A stretch of 64,000 nt of DNA from Sphingomonas sp. SCN 67-18 (GTDB lineage Bacteria > Pseudomonadota > Alphaproteobacteria > Sphingomonadales > Sphingomonadaceae): assembly GCF_001724715.1 (NCBI RefSeq), contig NZ_MEFG01000018.1, forward strand, positions 1-64,000, in the 5' to 3' direction. Position numbers and translations under genes: made by a program. Numbering within the stretch: the stretch's first letter is position 1; the number at the start of each line of letters is the position of its first letter. The notes under the pieces were generated by a model, which had not been told where the DNA came from, did not search any database, and saw only the letters and a program-made list of their open reading frames with translations. Of this stretch, positions 9,940 through 18,468 are shown one piece after another.

Positions 9940-10000
9940 GCACCTTCAGGCAGGCGTGCCGGCCCCGGGGGCGGGATCCCCCCTGCCCCCCGGGCCGGTG
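9926..10000 (+). terminator. two hairpins after the PQQ dehydrogenase
   Basis: TGCCTGAAG (9926-9934) pairs perfectly with CTTCAGGCA (9944-9952), placing the TAG stop codon in the loop. A second, GC-rich hairpin spans about 9959-10000 (GGCCCCGGGGGC against GCCCCCCGGGCC). Neither has a T-run, so they may stabilise the message end or attenuate readthrough into the next gene rather than terminate cleanly. Confidence 0.45.
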
Positions 10001-10032
10001 CGTCGCTGCTTTCCATAAGGAGCATCGGCCCG

Positions 10033-10692
10033 ATGCCGAAACATCTTACCGCCAAAACCCTCGCCCTGCTGGCGTTCATTCCCGCCGCGATGGCCGGGGC
10101 GCAGGTGATCACCGTCAATGTCGAGCCCCGGCCCGATCCATGGATCGTAAACGGCTGCGCCATCGGGCCGAACGCCCGTTGCCCGGGCGCCGACCTGCGT
10201 TTCGCGGACCTCGCCAACGCCAATCTCGCCGGGGCGGACCTGACCGGCGCCAAGCTGGCCCGCGCGGACCTGCGCCACGCCAACCTGACCGGCGCGAAGC
10301 TGGCCGATGCCGATCTGGACGGAGCGCGGATGGCCACCGTGTTCATGGGCGGCGCGGACCTGACCGGCGCATCGCTGCGGGGGGCGGACCTCTCCTTCGT
10401 CCGCGCGGCGAAAGCCGTCTTCGACCGCAGCGACATGACCGCCGCCACGCTGGAAAAGGCGCTGTTGAAGGGCGCGACGTTCCACGGCGCGCGGTTCATC
10501 AACACCGACCTGATGGAAGCCAAATTCTACGAAGCCAATCTGGAAGGCGCGACGATGGACGGCGTCAAGCTGCGCTTCGCCGTGTTCCAGGATGCGTGGA
10601 TGAAGGATTGCACCGGCTGCCCGGTCCATTGGCAGAGCGGCGACACGGTGTGGCAGACCGAGGAAAAGGAACGTCGCCGCAACGGCGAATGA
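10033..10692 (+). CDS. exported pentapeptide-repeat protein
   Basis: 219 residues: a signal peptide (LTAKTLALLAFIPAAMAGAQ), then some 25 A(D/N)LxxA pentapeptides from about residue 57 to 185, which fold into a right-handed quadrilateral beta-helix. It has four cysteines, C42 and C49 before the helix and C195 and C198 after it. It follows the PQQ dehydrogenase on the same strand after 93 bp with hairpins between, so co-regulation is possible but not shown. Pentapeptide proteins have varied roles; an exported one is not a gyrase-protecting Qnr protein. Function unknown. Confidence 0.8.
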   Translation: MPKHLTAKTLALLAFIPAAMAGAQVITVNVEPRPDPWIVNGCAIGPNARCPGADLRFADLANANLAGADLTGAKLARADLRHANLTGAKLADADLDGARMATVFMGGADLTGASLRGADLSFVRAAKAVFDRSDMTAATLEKALLKGATFHGARFINTDLMEAKFYEANLEGATMDGVKLRFAVFQDAWMKDCTGCPVHWQSGDTVWQTEEKERRRNGE

Positions 10693-10718
10693 CCGCTCGA
10701 ACCGCCAACGCACCGCGC

Positions 10719-10754
10719 CAAAAAAAGGCGGCGCCGGACCATGCCGGCGCCGCC
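10719..10754 (-). terminator. strong intrinsic terminator on the minus strand
   Basis: GGCGGCGCCGG (10727-10737) and CCGGCGCCGCC (10744-10754) form a perfect 11-bp stem. On the minus strand it is followed by eight T (the A-run 10719-10726). It serves a leftward transcript that must start between here and tRNA-Val, or be tRNA readthrough; the only coding candidate is the 34-codon ORF just upstream. Confidence 0.8.
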
Positions 10755-10767
10755 AAGGTGAAACGAC

Positions 10768-10872
10768 TCACCATGAGCCGTCGGGTCGCCGGACCTCAAT
10801 AGGGCGCGCGGAGGACATGTCCGTGATCTGCGGCACAGCCGGGTAATCCGTCGCGATAGCGCGTCGGAGCAT
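10768..10872 (-). CDS. possible 34-residue small protein
   Basis: A 34-codon ORF (MLRRAIATDYPAV... ending RRPDGSW) whose stop is 13 bases before the minus-strand terminator. The frame stays open upstream through the tRNA terminator, so the start is uncertain and no good ribosome site is visible. The terminator requires some leftward RNA here, which could equally be non-coding. No family recognised. Confidence 0.3.
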   Translation of the reverse strand: MLRRAIATDYPAVPQITDMSSARPIEVRRPDGSW

Positions 10873-10910
10873 CCCCGCACGTGCGGCCGCCGCCCCCTGA
10901 TCCCAAATGC

Positions 10911-10949
10911 ACAAAAGGCCCGCTAACCCATTGGGAAAGCGAGCCTTAA
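10911..10949 (-). terminator. terminator of tRNA-Val
   Basis: AAGGCCCGCT (10915-10924) pairs with AGCGAGCCTT (10938-10947) with one mismatch. On the minus strand the stem is followed by TTTTGTG. It begins directly after the tRNA CCA end. Confidence 0.7.
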
Positions 10950-10951
10950 TA

Positions 10952-11026
10952 TGGTGGGCGTGGCAAGGATTGAACTTGCGACCCCTGCGATGTCAACACA
11001 GTGCTCTACCACTGAGCTACACGCCC
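10952..11026 (-). tRNA. tRNA-Val (anticodon GAC)
   Basis: Read on the minus strand: acceptor GGGCGTG pairs with CACGCCC, the D arm is TAGCTCAGTGGTAGAGCAC, the anticodon loop TTGACAT carries GAC, and the T arm contains GTTCAATC. The CCA end is encoded (10952-10954). The anticodon reads GUC and GUU. No integrase or duplicated 3' end is seen next to it, so it does not look occupied as an attachment site. Confidence 0.97.
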
Positions 11027-11085
11027 AAGAAGCGCGGACCTAGCCGAGCGGATCGCCCGGCGCAAGCCACGTTTATGCAGTTAAT

Positions 11086-11457
11086 TCACCCGGTCGCGCT
11101 GCCCATTTCGAACATGCGGTCCACCTCCGCCACCAGATCGCGCAGGTGGAACGGCTTGGACAGCACCTTGGCCTGCGGCACCGCCTTGCCGGCCCGCAGC
11201 GTCACCGCGGCAAAGCCGGTGATGAACATCACCCGCATCTCCGGCGCGATCGCCCCGGCGCGCTGCGCCAGCTCGATGCCGTCCATCTCCGGCATGACGA
11301 TATCGGTCAGCAGCAGGTCGAACGTTTCCGATTCGAGCAAGGGCAGCGCCGCCGTGCCGCGGTCCACCGCGCTCACGGCATAGCCTGATTTCTCCAGCGC
11401 CCGCGCCAGATACTGACGCATCACGTCGTCATCCTCGGCCAGCAATATGCGGATCAT
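11086..11457 (-). CDS. cpdR: single-domain response regulator CpdR
   Basis: 123 residues forming a stand-alone receiver: ILLAEDDDVMRQYLARALEK, phospho-acceptor D52 (LLTDIVMPEMDG), T80 and K101 (SKPFHLRDL). There is no output domain. The opening and the ITGFAAV/SKPFHL segment match alphaproteobacterial CpdR, which, unphosphorylated, primes ClpXP to degrade cell-cycle substrates and is phosphorylated through CckA-ChpT. ATG 11457 gives the standard N-terminus MIRILLAEDD. It is monocistronic, divergent from the amidohydrolase at 11596. Confidence 0.88.
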   Translation of the reverse strand: MIRILLAEDDDVMRQYLARALEKSGYAVSAVDRGTAALPLLESETFDLLLTDIVMPEMDGIELAQRAGAIAPEMRVMFITGFAAVTLRAGKAVPQAKVLSKPFHLRDLVAEVDRMFEMGSATG

Positions 11458-11595
11458 GCGCGTCCCCGTGCGATAAGCGGGCCCATTCGCCCGTCGCCAG
11501 CGATGACTATGCGACAAGAGCTTAATTTTTTCCAGCCGTGGCGCGGCAATCCATGCGGGAGATTGCAGAGCGCGCATCCCCTGCTAGCAAGGGGC

Positions 11596-12468
11596 ATGGA
11601 CCAGCCGTCCCCCGCGCAAAGCTTTACCCTGCACGTGCCGGACACGCTGTCGACGCCGGTCATCCTCTCCATTCCCCATGCCGGGCGGCATTATCCGCCG
11701 GCCATGGCGCCGCTGCTGCGCCTGCCCATGGCTCGGCTGGCGGCGCTGGAGGACCGCCATGTCGATTCGCTCGCATCCCGCGCCATCGCCGCCGGCGTGC
11801 CCGCGCTGATCGCCACCGCGCCCCGCGCATGGATAGACCTCAACCGGCATGAGGATGAGGTTGATCCCGCCATGGTGACGCCCCCTCCGGTGTCCGGCCG
11901 CACGCAATCGGCCAAGGTGCGCGGCGGGCTGGGGCTGGTGCCGCGCCGCCTGGCCGGTTCCGGCGACATCTGGCGCGGGTGCCTGCCCGCCGCCGCTCTG
12001 GCGGAACGCATCGCGCAGGTGCACCGGCCCTACCACGCCGCGCTCGCCGCGCTGATCGCCGCCGCACGCGCGCGATTCGGAGTCGCTGTGCTGCTCGACC
12101 TCCATTCGATGCCGCCGATTCCCGACAAGGGCTGGGGAATCGCGCCCCGAATCGTGCTGGGCGACCGGTTCGGGCGCAGCGCGTCGAGCCGATTCGTCAT
12201 GCGGCTGGCGGCGGAGGCGCAGGCATCCGGCCTCCCCGTGACGGAGAATGTGCCTTATTCAGGCGGTTACATATTGGAACGCCACGCCAGCCCCGCCCGC
12301 AATATCCACGCGATCCAGCTTGAGATTGATCGGTCGCTCTATCTGGAAAACGACCTGCGTACCCTGAAGCCCTCCGCGCAGGCGGCCATGGCCCGGATGG
12401 TCGCGGCGATGGCGGCCGCGCTTGCCGACGAGGCGCTGGCCGGCCCGCAACCCCTTGCCGCCGAATAA
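11596..12468 (+). CDS. N-formylglutamate amidohydrolase family protein
   Basis: 290 residues of the FGase fold: PVILSIPHAGRHYPP near the N-terminus, DRHVDSLA, WIDLNRHEDEVDP, LLDLHSMPP and the C-terminal HAIQLEIDRSLYLE. These carry the conserved His/Asp/Glu residues of the HutG-type amidohydrolases, which release formate from N-formyl-glutamate in histidine degradation. No other hut genes are nearby, so a broader N-formyl or N-acyl amino acid role is possible. The stop overlaps the antisense 3' end of the sRNA below. ATG 11596 is preceded by AAGGGGC. Confidence 0.85.
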   Translation: MDQPSPAQSFTLHVPDTLSTPVILSIPHAGRHYPPAMAPLLRLPMARLAALEDRHVDSLASRAIAAGVPALIATAPRAWIDLNRHEDEVDPAMVTPPPVSGRTQSAKVRGGLGLVPRRLAGSGDIWRGCLPAAALAERIAQVHRPYHAALAALIAAARARFGVAVLLDLHSMPPIPDKGWGIAPRIVLGDRFGRSASSRFVMRLAAEAQASGLPVTENVPYSGGYILERHASPARNIHAIQLEIDRSLYLENDLRTLKPSAQAAMARMVAAMAAALADEALAGPQPLAAE

Positions 12469-12576
12469 AAAAAGCCACTCCGCGCATATGCCCGGAGTGG
12501 CCAAGGTTCAGGGAGGAAGCACACCCGAGGGTGTGCAACGCTCTGAAACGAAAGGGGGGAACGTTTCGAAGCGTCT
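12467..12576 (-). ncRNA. suhB/MmgR (alpha-r8)-type trans-acting sRNA
   Basis: A leftward RNA of about 110 nt. From 5' to 3' it has a hairpin made by GAAACG/CGTTTC, a perfect hairpin GCACACCC-TC-GGGTGTGC (12536-12519), the single-stranded anti-Shine-Dalgarno tract CUUCCUCCCU (12519-12510) followed by GAACCUUGG, and a terminator with stem GCCACTCCG/CGGAGTGGC (12474-12501) and seven T. This order matches the alphaproteobacterial suhB family (MmgR in Sinorhizobium), whose members base-pair near ribosome sites. A consensus-like promoter lies at the right distance. The U-run overlaps the stop of the gene at 11596-12468 in antisense. Confidence 0.78.
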
Positions 12577-12581
12577 CTTGC

Positions 12582-12610
12582 AAGATAGGACAGGGGCTTT
12601 CCCCTTTCAA
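12582..12610 (-). promoter_or_regulatory. sigma-70-type promoter of the sRNA
   Basis: On the minus strand, -35 TTGAAA (12610-12605), a 17-bp spacer and -10 TATCTT (12587-12582). Initiation is predicted near 12575, giving the sRNA 5' end. Confidence 0.72.
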
Positions 12611-12644
12611 CCCACCTTGTCGCGAATCATTCGCGAAATGGAAA

Positions 12645-13424
12645 TTAAGCCTGCACGGGCTGCGGCATCGGCACCTTGCCCATCGCCATCTGGCGGGCGA
12701 AGACCTCGCGCATCAGCTGCATCGAGAACATATGGGCGTAGATCAGCGGCAACATGCCGTTCTTCGCCATCTTGCGCAGCGTATCGCCGCGCAGCTCGCG
12801 CAGCTTCTCTTCCGACACCATCTGGAAACCGCGGTAGATGAAGGGCTGGTCATTGCCTTCCTGCTGGATGGCCACTTCCCCGTCGATCAGCACCTTGGCG
12901 TCGACCAGTTCCTTCATGAACTGGCCGGTGCGCTGCGCCGCCTGCTCGAACTGCTCGCAAAAACCGAGAATCGCCTGAGTCGTCTCGGAAGGCTTGCCGT
13001 CCACGAACAGCGGGTCACCGTCCCCATTGGGGCCAAGCGCCTCGGATGTCGGGTCGAAGCACAGCGACAGCTCGTCCGTGTCGGGCCTCAGCTTCGCCAG
13101 CATGAAGGGGTAACGGCGGATATAGGCGGGGACATAGGTGTCTTCGCGGATCAGCTTGCCTTCATCGTCGACGATGGTGTTCGCGCCCTCGTTCAGCCCC
13201 ATCAGCGCCAGCGGCACCGGCTGGTCGCCGGAGGTGAAGACGATCGGGAAAAAACGCTGGGCCAGCGCGAACTCGTCGATCGTCACCGGCACGGCATGGT
13301 AATTGGCAAGAAACGGCGCCGTTTCAACGCGGTTGCCCTTCCAGTCGCCATGCTGCTGGCTGGAAAGCGGAACCAGATCATTATAGAGGATCGGGAAATC
13401 GTTAGTCTGCGGCGCACTCGCCAT
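12645..13424 (-). CDS. SapC family protein
   Basis: 259 residues matching SapC-type proteins: a front part with LVPLSSQQHGDWK and ETAPFLANYHAVPVTIDEF, then RRYPFMLA and, in the second half, GFCEQFEQAAQRTGQFMKELVDAK and VDGKPS. The name comes from the Campylobacter S-layer locus, but the family is common in Caulobacter and sphingomonads and its function is not established. No signal peptide is evident. It lies 68 bp downstream of the FAD oxidase on the same strand and may be co-transcribed with it. Confidence 0.82.
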   Translation of the reverse strand: MASAPQTNDFPILYNDLVPLSSQQHGDWKGNRVETAPFLANYHAVPVTIDEFALAQRFFPIVFTSGDQPVPLALMGLNEGANTIVDDEGKLIREDTYVPAYIRRYPFMLAKLRPDTDELSLCFDPTSEALGPNGDGDPLFVDGKPSETTQAILGFCEQFEQAAQRTGQFMKELVDAKVLIDGEVAIQQEGNDQPFIYRGFQMVSEEKLRELRGDTLRKMAKNGMLPLIYAHMFSMQLMREVFARQMAMGKVPMPQPVQA

Positions 13425-13492
13425 CGTTTAATCTCCGGTATTGAGTGTAAGGTGCTTCGGCACGAAGGGCGCCGTTCCGTCCTGAACTGCGT

Positions 13493-14932
13493 CTATGGCG
13501 CGTCGCCGCCGGACGCAAGCGGCACCAGCTTGCCCGGGTTCATGATCCCCGCGGGATCCAGCGACCGCTTGATCGCCCTGAGCGCGCCCAGCCGCCCCGG
13601 CTCGCCCAGCCGGGCGAATTCCGCCAGCTTCATCTGGCCGATGCCATGTTCGGCCGAAATCGATCCGCCGGCCGCCACAACCAGGTCGTGCACCATGTGG
13701 CTGGCCGGTTCCCCCACTTCCGCCATCCACCGCGCCCGGTCGACCCCGGCGGGCGCGCGGACGTGGAAATGGACGTTGCCGTCGCCCAGATGTCCGAAGG
13801 CGGTGGCCGACGTGCCCGGAAAAGCTGCCTCCAGCGTGCGCGCGGCGGACAGCATGAAGCCGGGCATGTCCGCCACGGCGACGGAGATGTCGTGCTGCAC
13901 CGCCGGCCCGGCGGCGCGCTCCGCCTCGGAGATCGATTCGCGGATCCGCCAGAAGGCATCGGCCTGCGCGCCATTGGCGGCAATCACCGCATCCTGCGCC
14001 AGTTCATCGGCAATCGCCTGCCCCAGCGCCTGTTCGAGGAATGCCGGCGCACCCTCGCCCACCGCCTCTATGAGCGCATGCCAGCGGTGCGCGCCGGCCA
14101 GCGGCGCGCGCGTCCCGGCAATATGCTGCAGCACCAGCGCCAGCGAATCCGCCGGGATCAGCTCGAAACTCTCGATCGCCTCGGCACTGCCCGCCTCCAG
14201 CCTGCGGAGTAGGTCCAACGCAAGCGACGGGCTGTCCAGCCCCACCCAGGCCACGGCGCGCTCGCTGACCGCCGGGTAAAGCCGCAGGCCGACGGCGGTG
14301 ATCACGCCCAGCGTCCCTTCCGCGCCGATCAGCAGCTGCTTCAGGTCATAGCCGCGATTGTCCTTGCGCAGCGCCGTCAGCCCGTCGAACCGGCTGCCGT
14401 CCGGCAGCACCGCCTCCAGCCCCGTGACCAGCGACCGCATGGTGCCGAAGCGCAGCACCTGCGTGCCGCCCGCATTGGTGGAGGCCAGCCCGCCCACCGT
14501 CGCTGACCCCTTGGAGCCGAGAGACAGGGGAAAGCGCCGCCCGGCCGCCGCCGCCGCATCGTGCAGGTTGGACAGGATCACCCCCGCCTCGGCCACCGCG
14601 ATATTGTCTTCGGCGGAAAGGCGGCGGATGCGGTTCATCCGCCTGAGCGACAGGATCAGCGCAGATCCGTCCGCCGGCGGCGTCGCCCCGCCCACCATGG
14701 ACGTGTTGCCGCCCTGCGGCACCAGCGCCACTCCGGCGGCGGCGGCCAGCGTCACCACGGCGGCCACCTCGTCGGCATTGGCGGGAGAGACCATGGCGGG
14801 CGACGCGCCCTGGAAACGCCCGCGCCAGTCGGCCAGCCAGGGCGCGATCTCCAGCGGGTCGGTGGTGATCCCCTTCGGCCCGACGATGTCGGCAAGGCGA
14901 TCGATAAGCTTAGGCGCCACTATCTTCCTCAT
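13493..14932 (-). CDS. FAD-linked oxidase, D-2-hydroxyacid dehydrogenase type
   Basis: 479 residues. The PCMH FAD-binding domain shows PQGGNTSMVGGATP (phosphate and flavin contacts) and a second FAD motif GSKGSATVGGLASTNAGG. The C-terminal FAD-oxidase domain has the metal-binding HLGDGNVHFH and SAEHGIGQMK typical of the D-lactate, D-2-hydroxyglutarate and GlcD group. No glcE or glcF is adjacent, so a stand-alone D-2-hydroxyglutarate-type enzyme is most likely. ATG 14932 is chosen over ATG 14986 because AAGGA lies 8 bases upstream and the shorter protein starts at the usual family position. Confidence 0.85.
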   Translation of the reverse strand: MRKIVAPKLIDRLADIVGPKGITTDPLEIAPWLADWRGRFQGASPAMVSPANADEVAAVVTLAAAAGVALVPQGGNTSMVGGATPPADGSALILSLRRMNRIRRLSAEDNIAVAEAGVILSNLHDAAAAAGRRFPLSLGSKGSATVGGLASTNAGGTQVLRFGTMRSLVTGLEAVLPDGSRFDGLTALRKDNRGYDLKQLLIGAEGTLGVITAVGLRLYPAVSERAVAWVGLDSPSLALDLLRRLEAGSAEAIESFELIPADSLALVLQHIAGTRAPLAGAHRWHALIEAVGEGAPAFLEQALGQAIADELAQDAVIAANGAQADAFWRIRESISEAERAAGPAVQHDISVAVADMPGFMLSAARTLEAAFPGTSATAFGHLGDGNVHFHVRAPAGVDRARWMAEVGEPASHMVHDLVVAAGGSISAEHGIGQMKLAEFARLGEPGRLGALRAIKRSLDPAGIMNPGKLVPLASGGDAP

Positions 14933-15029
14933 CGCGCTGTCCTTAAACGCTTCGTGGCGGGAGGGGGAGATTAATCCCATGTTCAACCATGCCGGGCCAT
15001 GCGCGAAGCACGACCATGGATAACCGATC

Positions 15030-15485
15030 GTGACGATAACGGCGCTGGCCGTACTGTTGCTGACCGCAACCGGGGCGGCCGACGGCGCTGAAGAGCCGTT
15101 GCCGCTGGGCGTGATCTATGCCCAGCTGCACATCCGCCAGCGGGTCATCGTCCGCGTGCCCACCCGCCCGGACGAATCGCGCCCCGCGCCCCCGCCCACG
15201 CAGAAGTGGAAGGAACGCAAGGGGCCGGAATGCATCCCGGCGCGCGAACTGGCGGGCGCGGCCGTCAACGATACCGACAGCGTGGACCTGCTGCTGCGCG
15301 GCGGCAAACGGATCCGCGCGCAACTGGCGCAGGACTGCCCGGCGCTGAACTTCTATTCCGGCTTCTACCTGCGCCCCGGCCCGGACGGGCAGATCTGCGA
15401 GGATCGCGATTCGCTCCATGCCCGCTCCGGCGGCCGCTGCCAGATAGACCGGTTCCGCTCGCTCGTCCCCAGCCGCGGGAAATAG
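15030..15485 (+). CDS. small exported hypothetical protein
   Basis: 151 residues from a GTG start: a signal peptide (TITALAVLLLTATGAADGAE) and a basic, Pro-rich middle (TRPDESRPAPPPTQKWKERK). The C-terminal half contains four cysteines at C68, C103, C122 and C136, within PECIPA, AQDCPALNFYSGFYL, GQICEDRD and GRCQIDRF. I know of similar proteins only as uncharacterised sphingomonad sequences. The spaced cysteines suggest two disulfides in the periplasm. An intrinsic terminator follows at 15537. Confidence 0.7.
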   Translation: MTITALAVLLLTATGAADGAEEPLPLGVIYAQLHIRQRVIVRVPTRPDESRPAPPPTQKWKERKGPECIPARELAGAAVNDTDSVDLLLRGGKRIRAQLAQDCPALNFYSGFYLRPGPDGQICEDRDSLHARSGGRCQIDRFRSLVPSRGK

Positions 15486-15536
15486 CCGAAAACTTGACAA
15501 GAGCGTGGCTGTTGCCGCAAGCGCAACCATGAGCGG

Positions 15537-15564
15537 CGTTCCTTTCGGAACGGCCCATTTTTTT
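15537..15564 (+). terminator. intrinsic terminator just upstream of the helicase start
   Basis: CGTTCC-tttc-GGAACG (15537-15552) with seven T at 15558-15564. It ends the small exported gene but lies only 11 bases before the helicase ATG. Any helicase transcript that includes it would have a hairpin where a Shine-Dalgarno should be, so attenuation is conceivable. Confidence 0.6.
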
Positions 15565-15574
15565 CGGATATCCC

Positions 15575-17008
15575 ATGAATTTTGCCGATCTCGGCCTTTC
15601 AGACGAACTTTTGCGCGCAGTCGGCGAAGCCGGCTACTCGGAACCGACGCCTATCCAGCGGCAATCCATCCCGTCCGTGCTGATGGGCAAGGACCTGATC
15701 GGCATCGCGCAGACGGGCACCGGCAAGACCGCCGCCTTCGTGCTGCCGATGATCGACATATTGGGCGAAGGACGCAGCCGGGCGCGGATGCCGCGATCGC
15801 TGATCCTGGAGCCGACCCGCGAACTGGCCGCGCAGGTGGCCGAGAATTTCGACAAATACGGCAAATATCACAAGCTCTCCATGGCGCTGCTGATCGGCGG
15901 CGTCTCGATGGGCGATCAGATGGCGGCGCTGGAAAAGGGCGTCGACGTGCTCATCGCCACGCCGGGGCGGCTGATGGACCTGTTCGGGCGCGGCAAGATT
16001 CTGCTCACCGGCTGCGCGATGCTGGTCATCGACGAAGCGGACCGGATGCTCGACATGGGGTTCATCCCCGATATCGAGGATATCTGCACCAAGCTGCCCA
16101 AAAATCGCCAGACGCTGCTCTTCTCGGCAACCATGCCGCCGCCGATCAAGAAACTGGCGGACAAATTCCTGACCAGCCCGAAATCGGTGGAGGTCGCCCG
16201 CCCGGCGACCACCAACGCGCAGATCGAACAGCGCATCGTCGAGGTGTCGTCGCGCGCCAAGCGGGAGACGCTCGTCGAGCTGCTGCGCGCAGAGGATGTC
16301 ACCAACGCCATCGTCTTTTCCAACCGCAAGACCACGGTGCGCGATCTGGCAACCAGCCTGAAGCGCAGCGGCTTCGCCTCCGGCCAGATCCACGGCGACA
16401 TGGAACAGGCGGAACGCATCAAGGAGCTGGACCGCTTCAAATCCGGCGAGGTGACGATATTGGTCGCCTCCGACGTCGCGGCGCGCGGGCTGGACATCAA
16501 GGGCGTCAGCCATGTGTTCAACTATGACGTGCCCTGGCACCCGGACGATTATGTCCACCGCATCGGCCGCACCGGCCGCGCCGGCGCCACCGGCAAGGCC
16601 TTCACCCTGGCCACCCCGGACGATGCCGAGGCCGTCGCGTCGATCGAGAAGCTGACCGGCGGCGCCATTCAGCGGGCCGGCAAGGCGGAACCCAAAAAGG
16701 CCGCGCCGCGCGCCGCCCGCGACGATGCCGATGTTGCAGCGGAAAAACCGCGCCGTGGCCGCCGGACGCGCACGGAAGCCGCCACCCCCACGCCGGAAGC
16801 CGAGGCCCCCGTCGCGGCCGCCGCAAAAGAGGAAGCGCCAAAGCCCCGCCGCGCCCGCAAGGCGCCGGCCGCAGCCGCAACCGCCGAGGTGGTGCAAACG
16901 CCGCAGCCTGCCCCCGCCCCCCGGCCCGCCGCCGCGCCGGACGATGCGGATAGCGGCTGGAACGGGCCGGTGCCGTCCTTTCTTGATTTCAGGATCAGCG
17001 CGGACTGA
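15575..17008 (+). CDS. DEAD-box ATP-dependent RNA helicase, RhlE type
   Basis: 477 residues. The Q motif lies in GYSEPTPIQRQSIP (Q28), motif I is AQTGTGKT (45-52), followed by PTRELA, DEAD in VIDEADRMLDMGF, SAT (FSATMPPP), HGDMEQ, DVAARGLDIKGV and HRIGRTGRAG. The C-terminal 110 residues are low-complexity Lys/Arg/Ala/Pro (RRGRRTRTEA, PKPRRARKAP), typical of an RNA-binding tail. It unwinds RNA in ribosome assembly or mRNA turnover, often at low temperature. No clear Shine-Dalgarno precedes the ATG; an intrinsic terminator hairpin sits there instead. Confidence 0.92.
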   Translation: MNFADLGLSDELLRAVGEAGYSEPTPIQRQSIPSVLMGKDLIGIAQTGTGKTAAFVLPMIDILGEGRSRARMPRSLILEPTRELAAQVAENFDKYGKYHKLSMALLIGGVSMGDQMAALEKGVDVLIATPGRLMDLFGRGKILLTGCAMLVIDEADRMLDMGFIPDIEDICTKLPKNRQTLLFSATMPPPIKKLADKFLTSPKSVEVARPATTNAQIEQRIVEVSSRAKRETLVELLRAEDVTNAIVFSNRKTTVRDLATSLKRSGFASGQIHGDMEQAERIKELDRFKSGEVTILVASDVAARGLDIKGVSHVFNYDVPWHPDDYVHRIGRTGRAGATGKAFTLATPDDAEAVASIEKLTGGAIQRAGKAEPKKAAPRAARDDADVAAEKPRRGRRTRTEAATPTPEAEAPVAAAAKEEAPKPRRARKAPAAAATAEVVQTPQPAPAPRPAAAPDDADSGWNGPVPSFLDFRISAD

Positions 17009-17043
17009 ACGGCCCGCGCGGTCGCTTCAGCGGCCGACGCCCC

Positions 17044-17229
17044 TCAATTCTTGCGGCGGGCGTGGTTGGCGTAAAGCAGGGCGGCGATGATCGCGGCCGA
17101 ACCGATGCCGACGCCCACGCCGATCTCCTTCGGCGAAAGCCCGGCGATCTTCTTGGCCCGCTTGCGCGCCTTGCGGTCGCTCAGCACCTCGGCGCCGTCC
17201 AGCCCGTCCTCATCCTCTGTGCCCGACAT
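17044..17229 (-). CDS. small single-span membrane protein
   Basis: 61 residues: an acidic N-terminus (TEDEDGLDGAE), a basic stretch (DRKARKRAKK), then one hydrophobic span (GVGVGIGSAAIIAALLYA) ending HARRKN. It looks like a genuine conserved sphingomonad small protein rather than a chance ORF, because it has a clean start, good codon use and no competing frame. It lies 42 bp downstream of tgt on the same strand. Function unknown. Confidence 0.65.
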   Translation of the reverse strand: MSGTEDEDGLDGAEVLSDRKARKRAKKIAGLSPKEIGVGVGIGSAAIIAALLYANHARRKN

Positions 17230-17271
17230 TCCAACTCCACTCCATAAAAGCCGTCCGCGGCGCCGCCCGTC

Positions 17272-18468
<1,197 letters not shown>

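Noticed and set aside
10952-11026. tRNA-Val as an integration site
   Set aside because: No integrase, no direct repeat of the tRNA 3' end, and both flanks are housekeeping.
10907-11383. Plus-strand protein-like frame across tRNA-Val
   Set aside because: The frame containing LNLRPLRCQHSALPLSY is the well-known translation artefact of an antisense tRNA.
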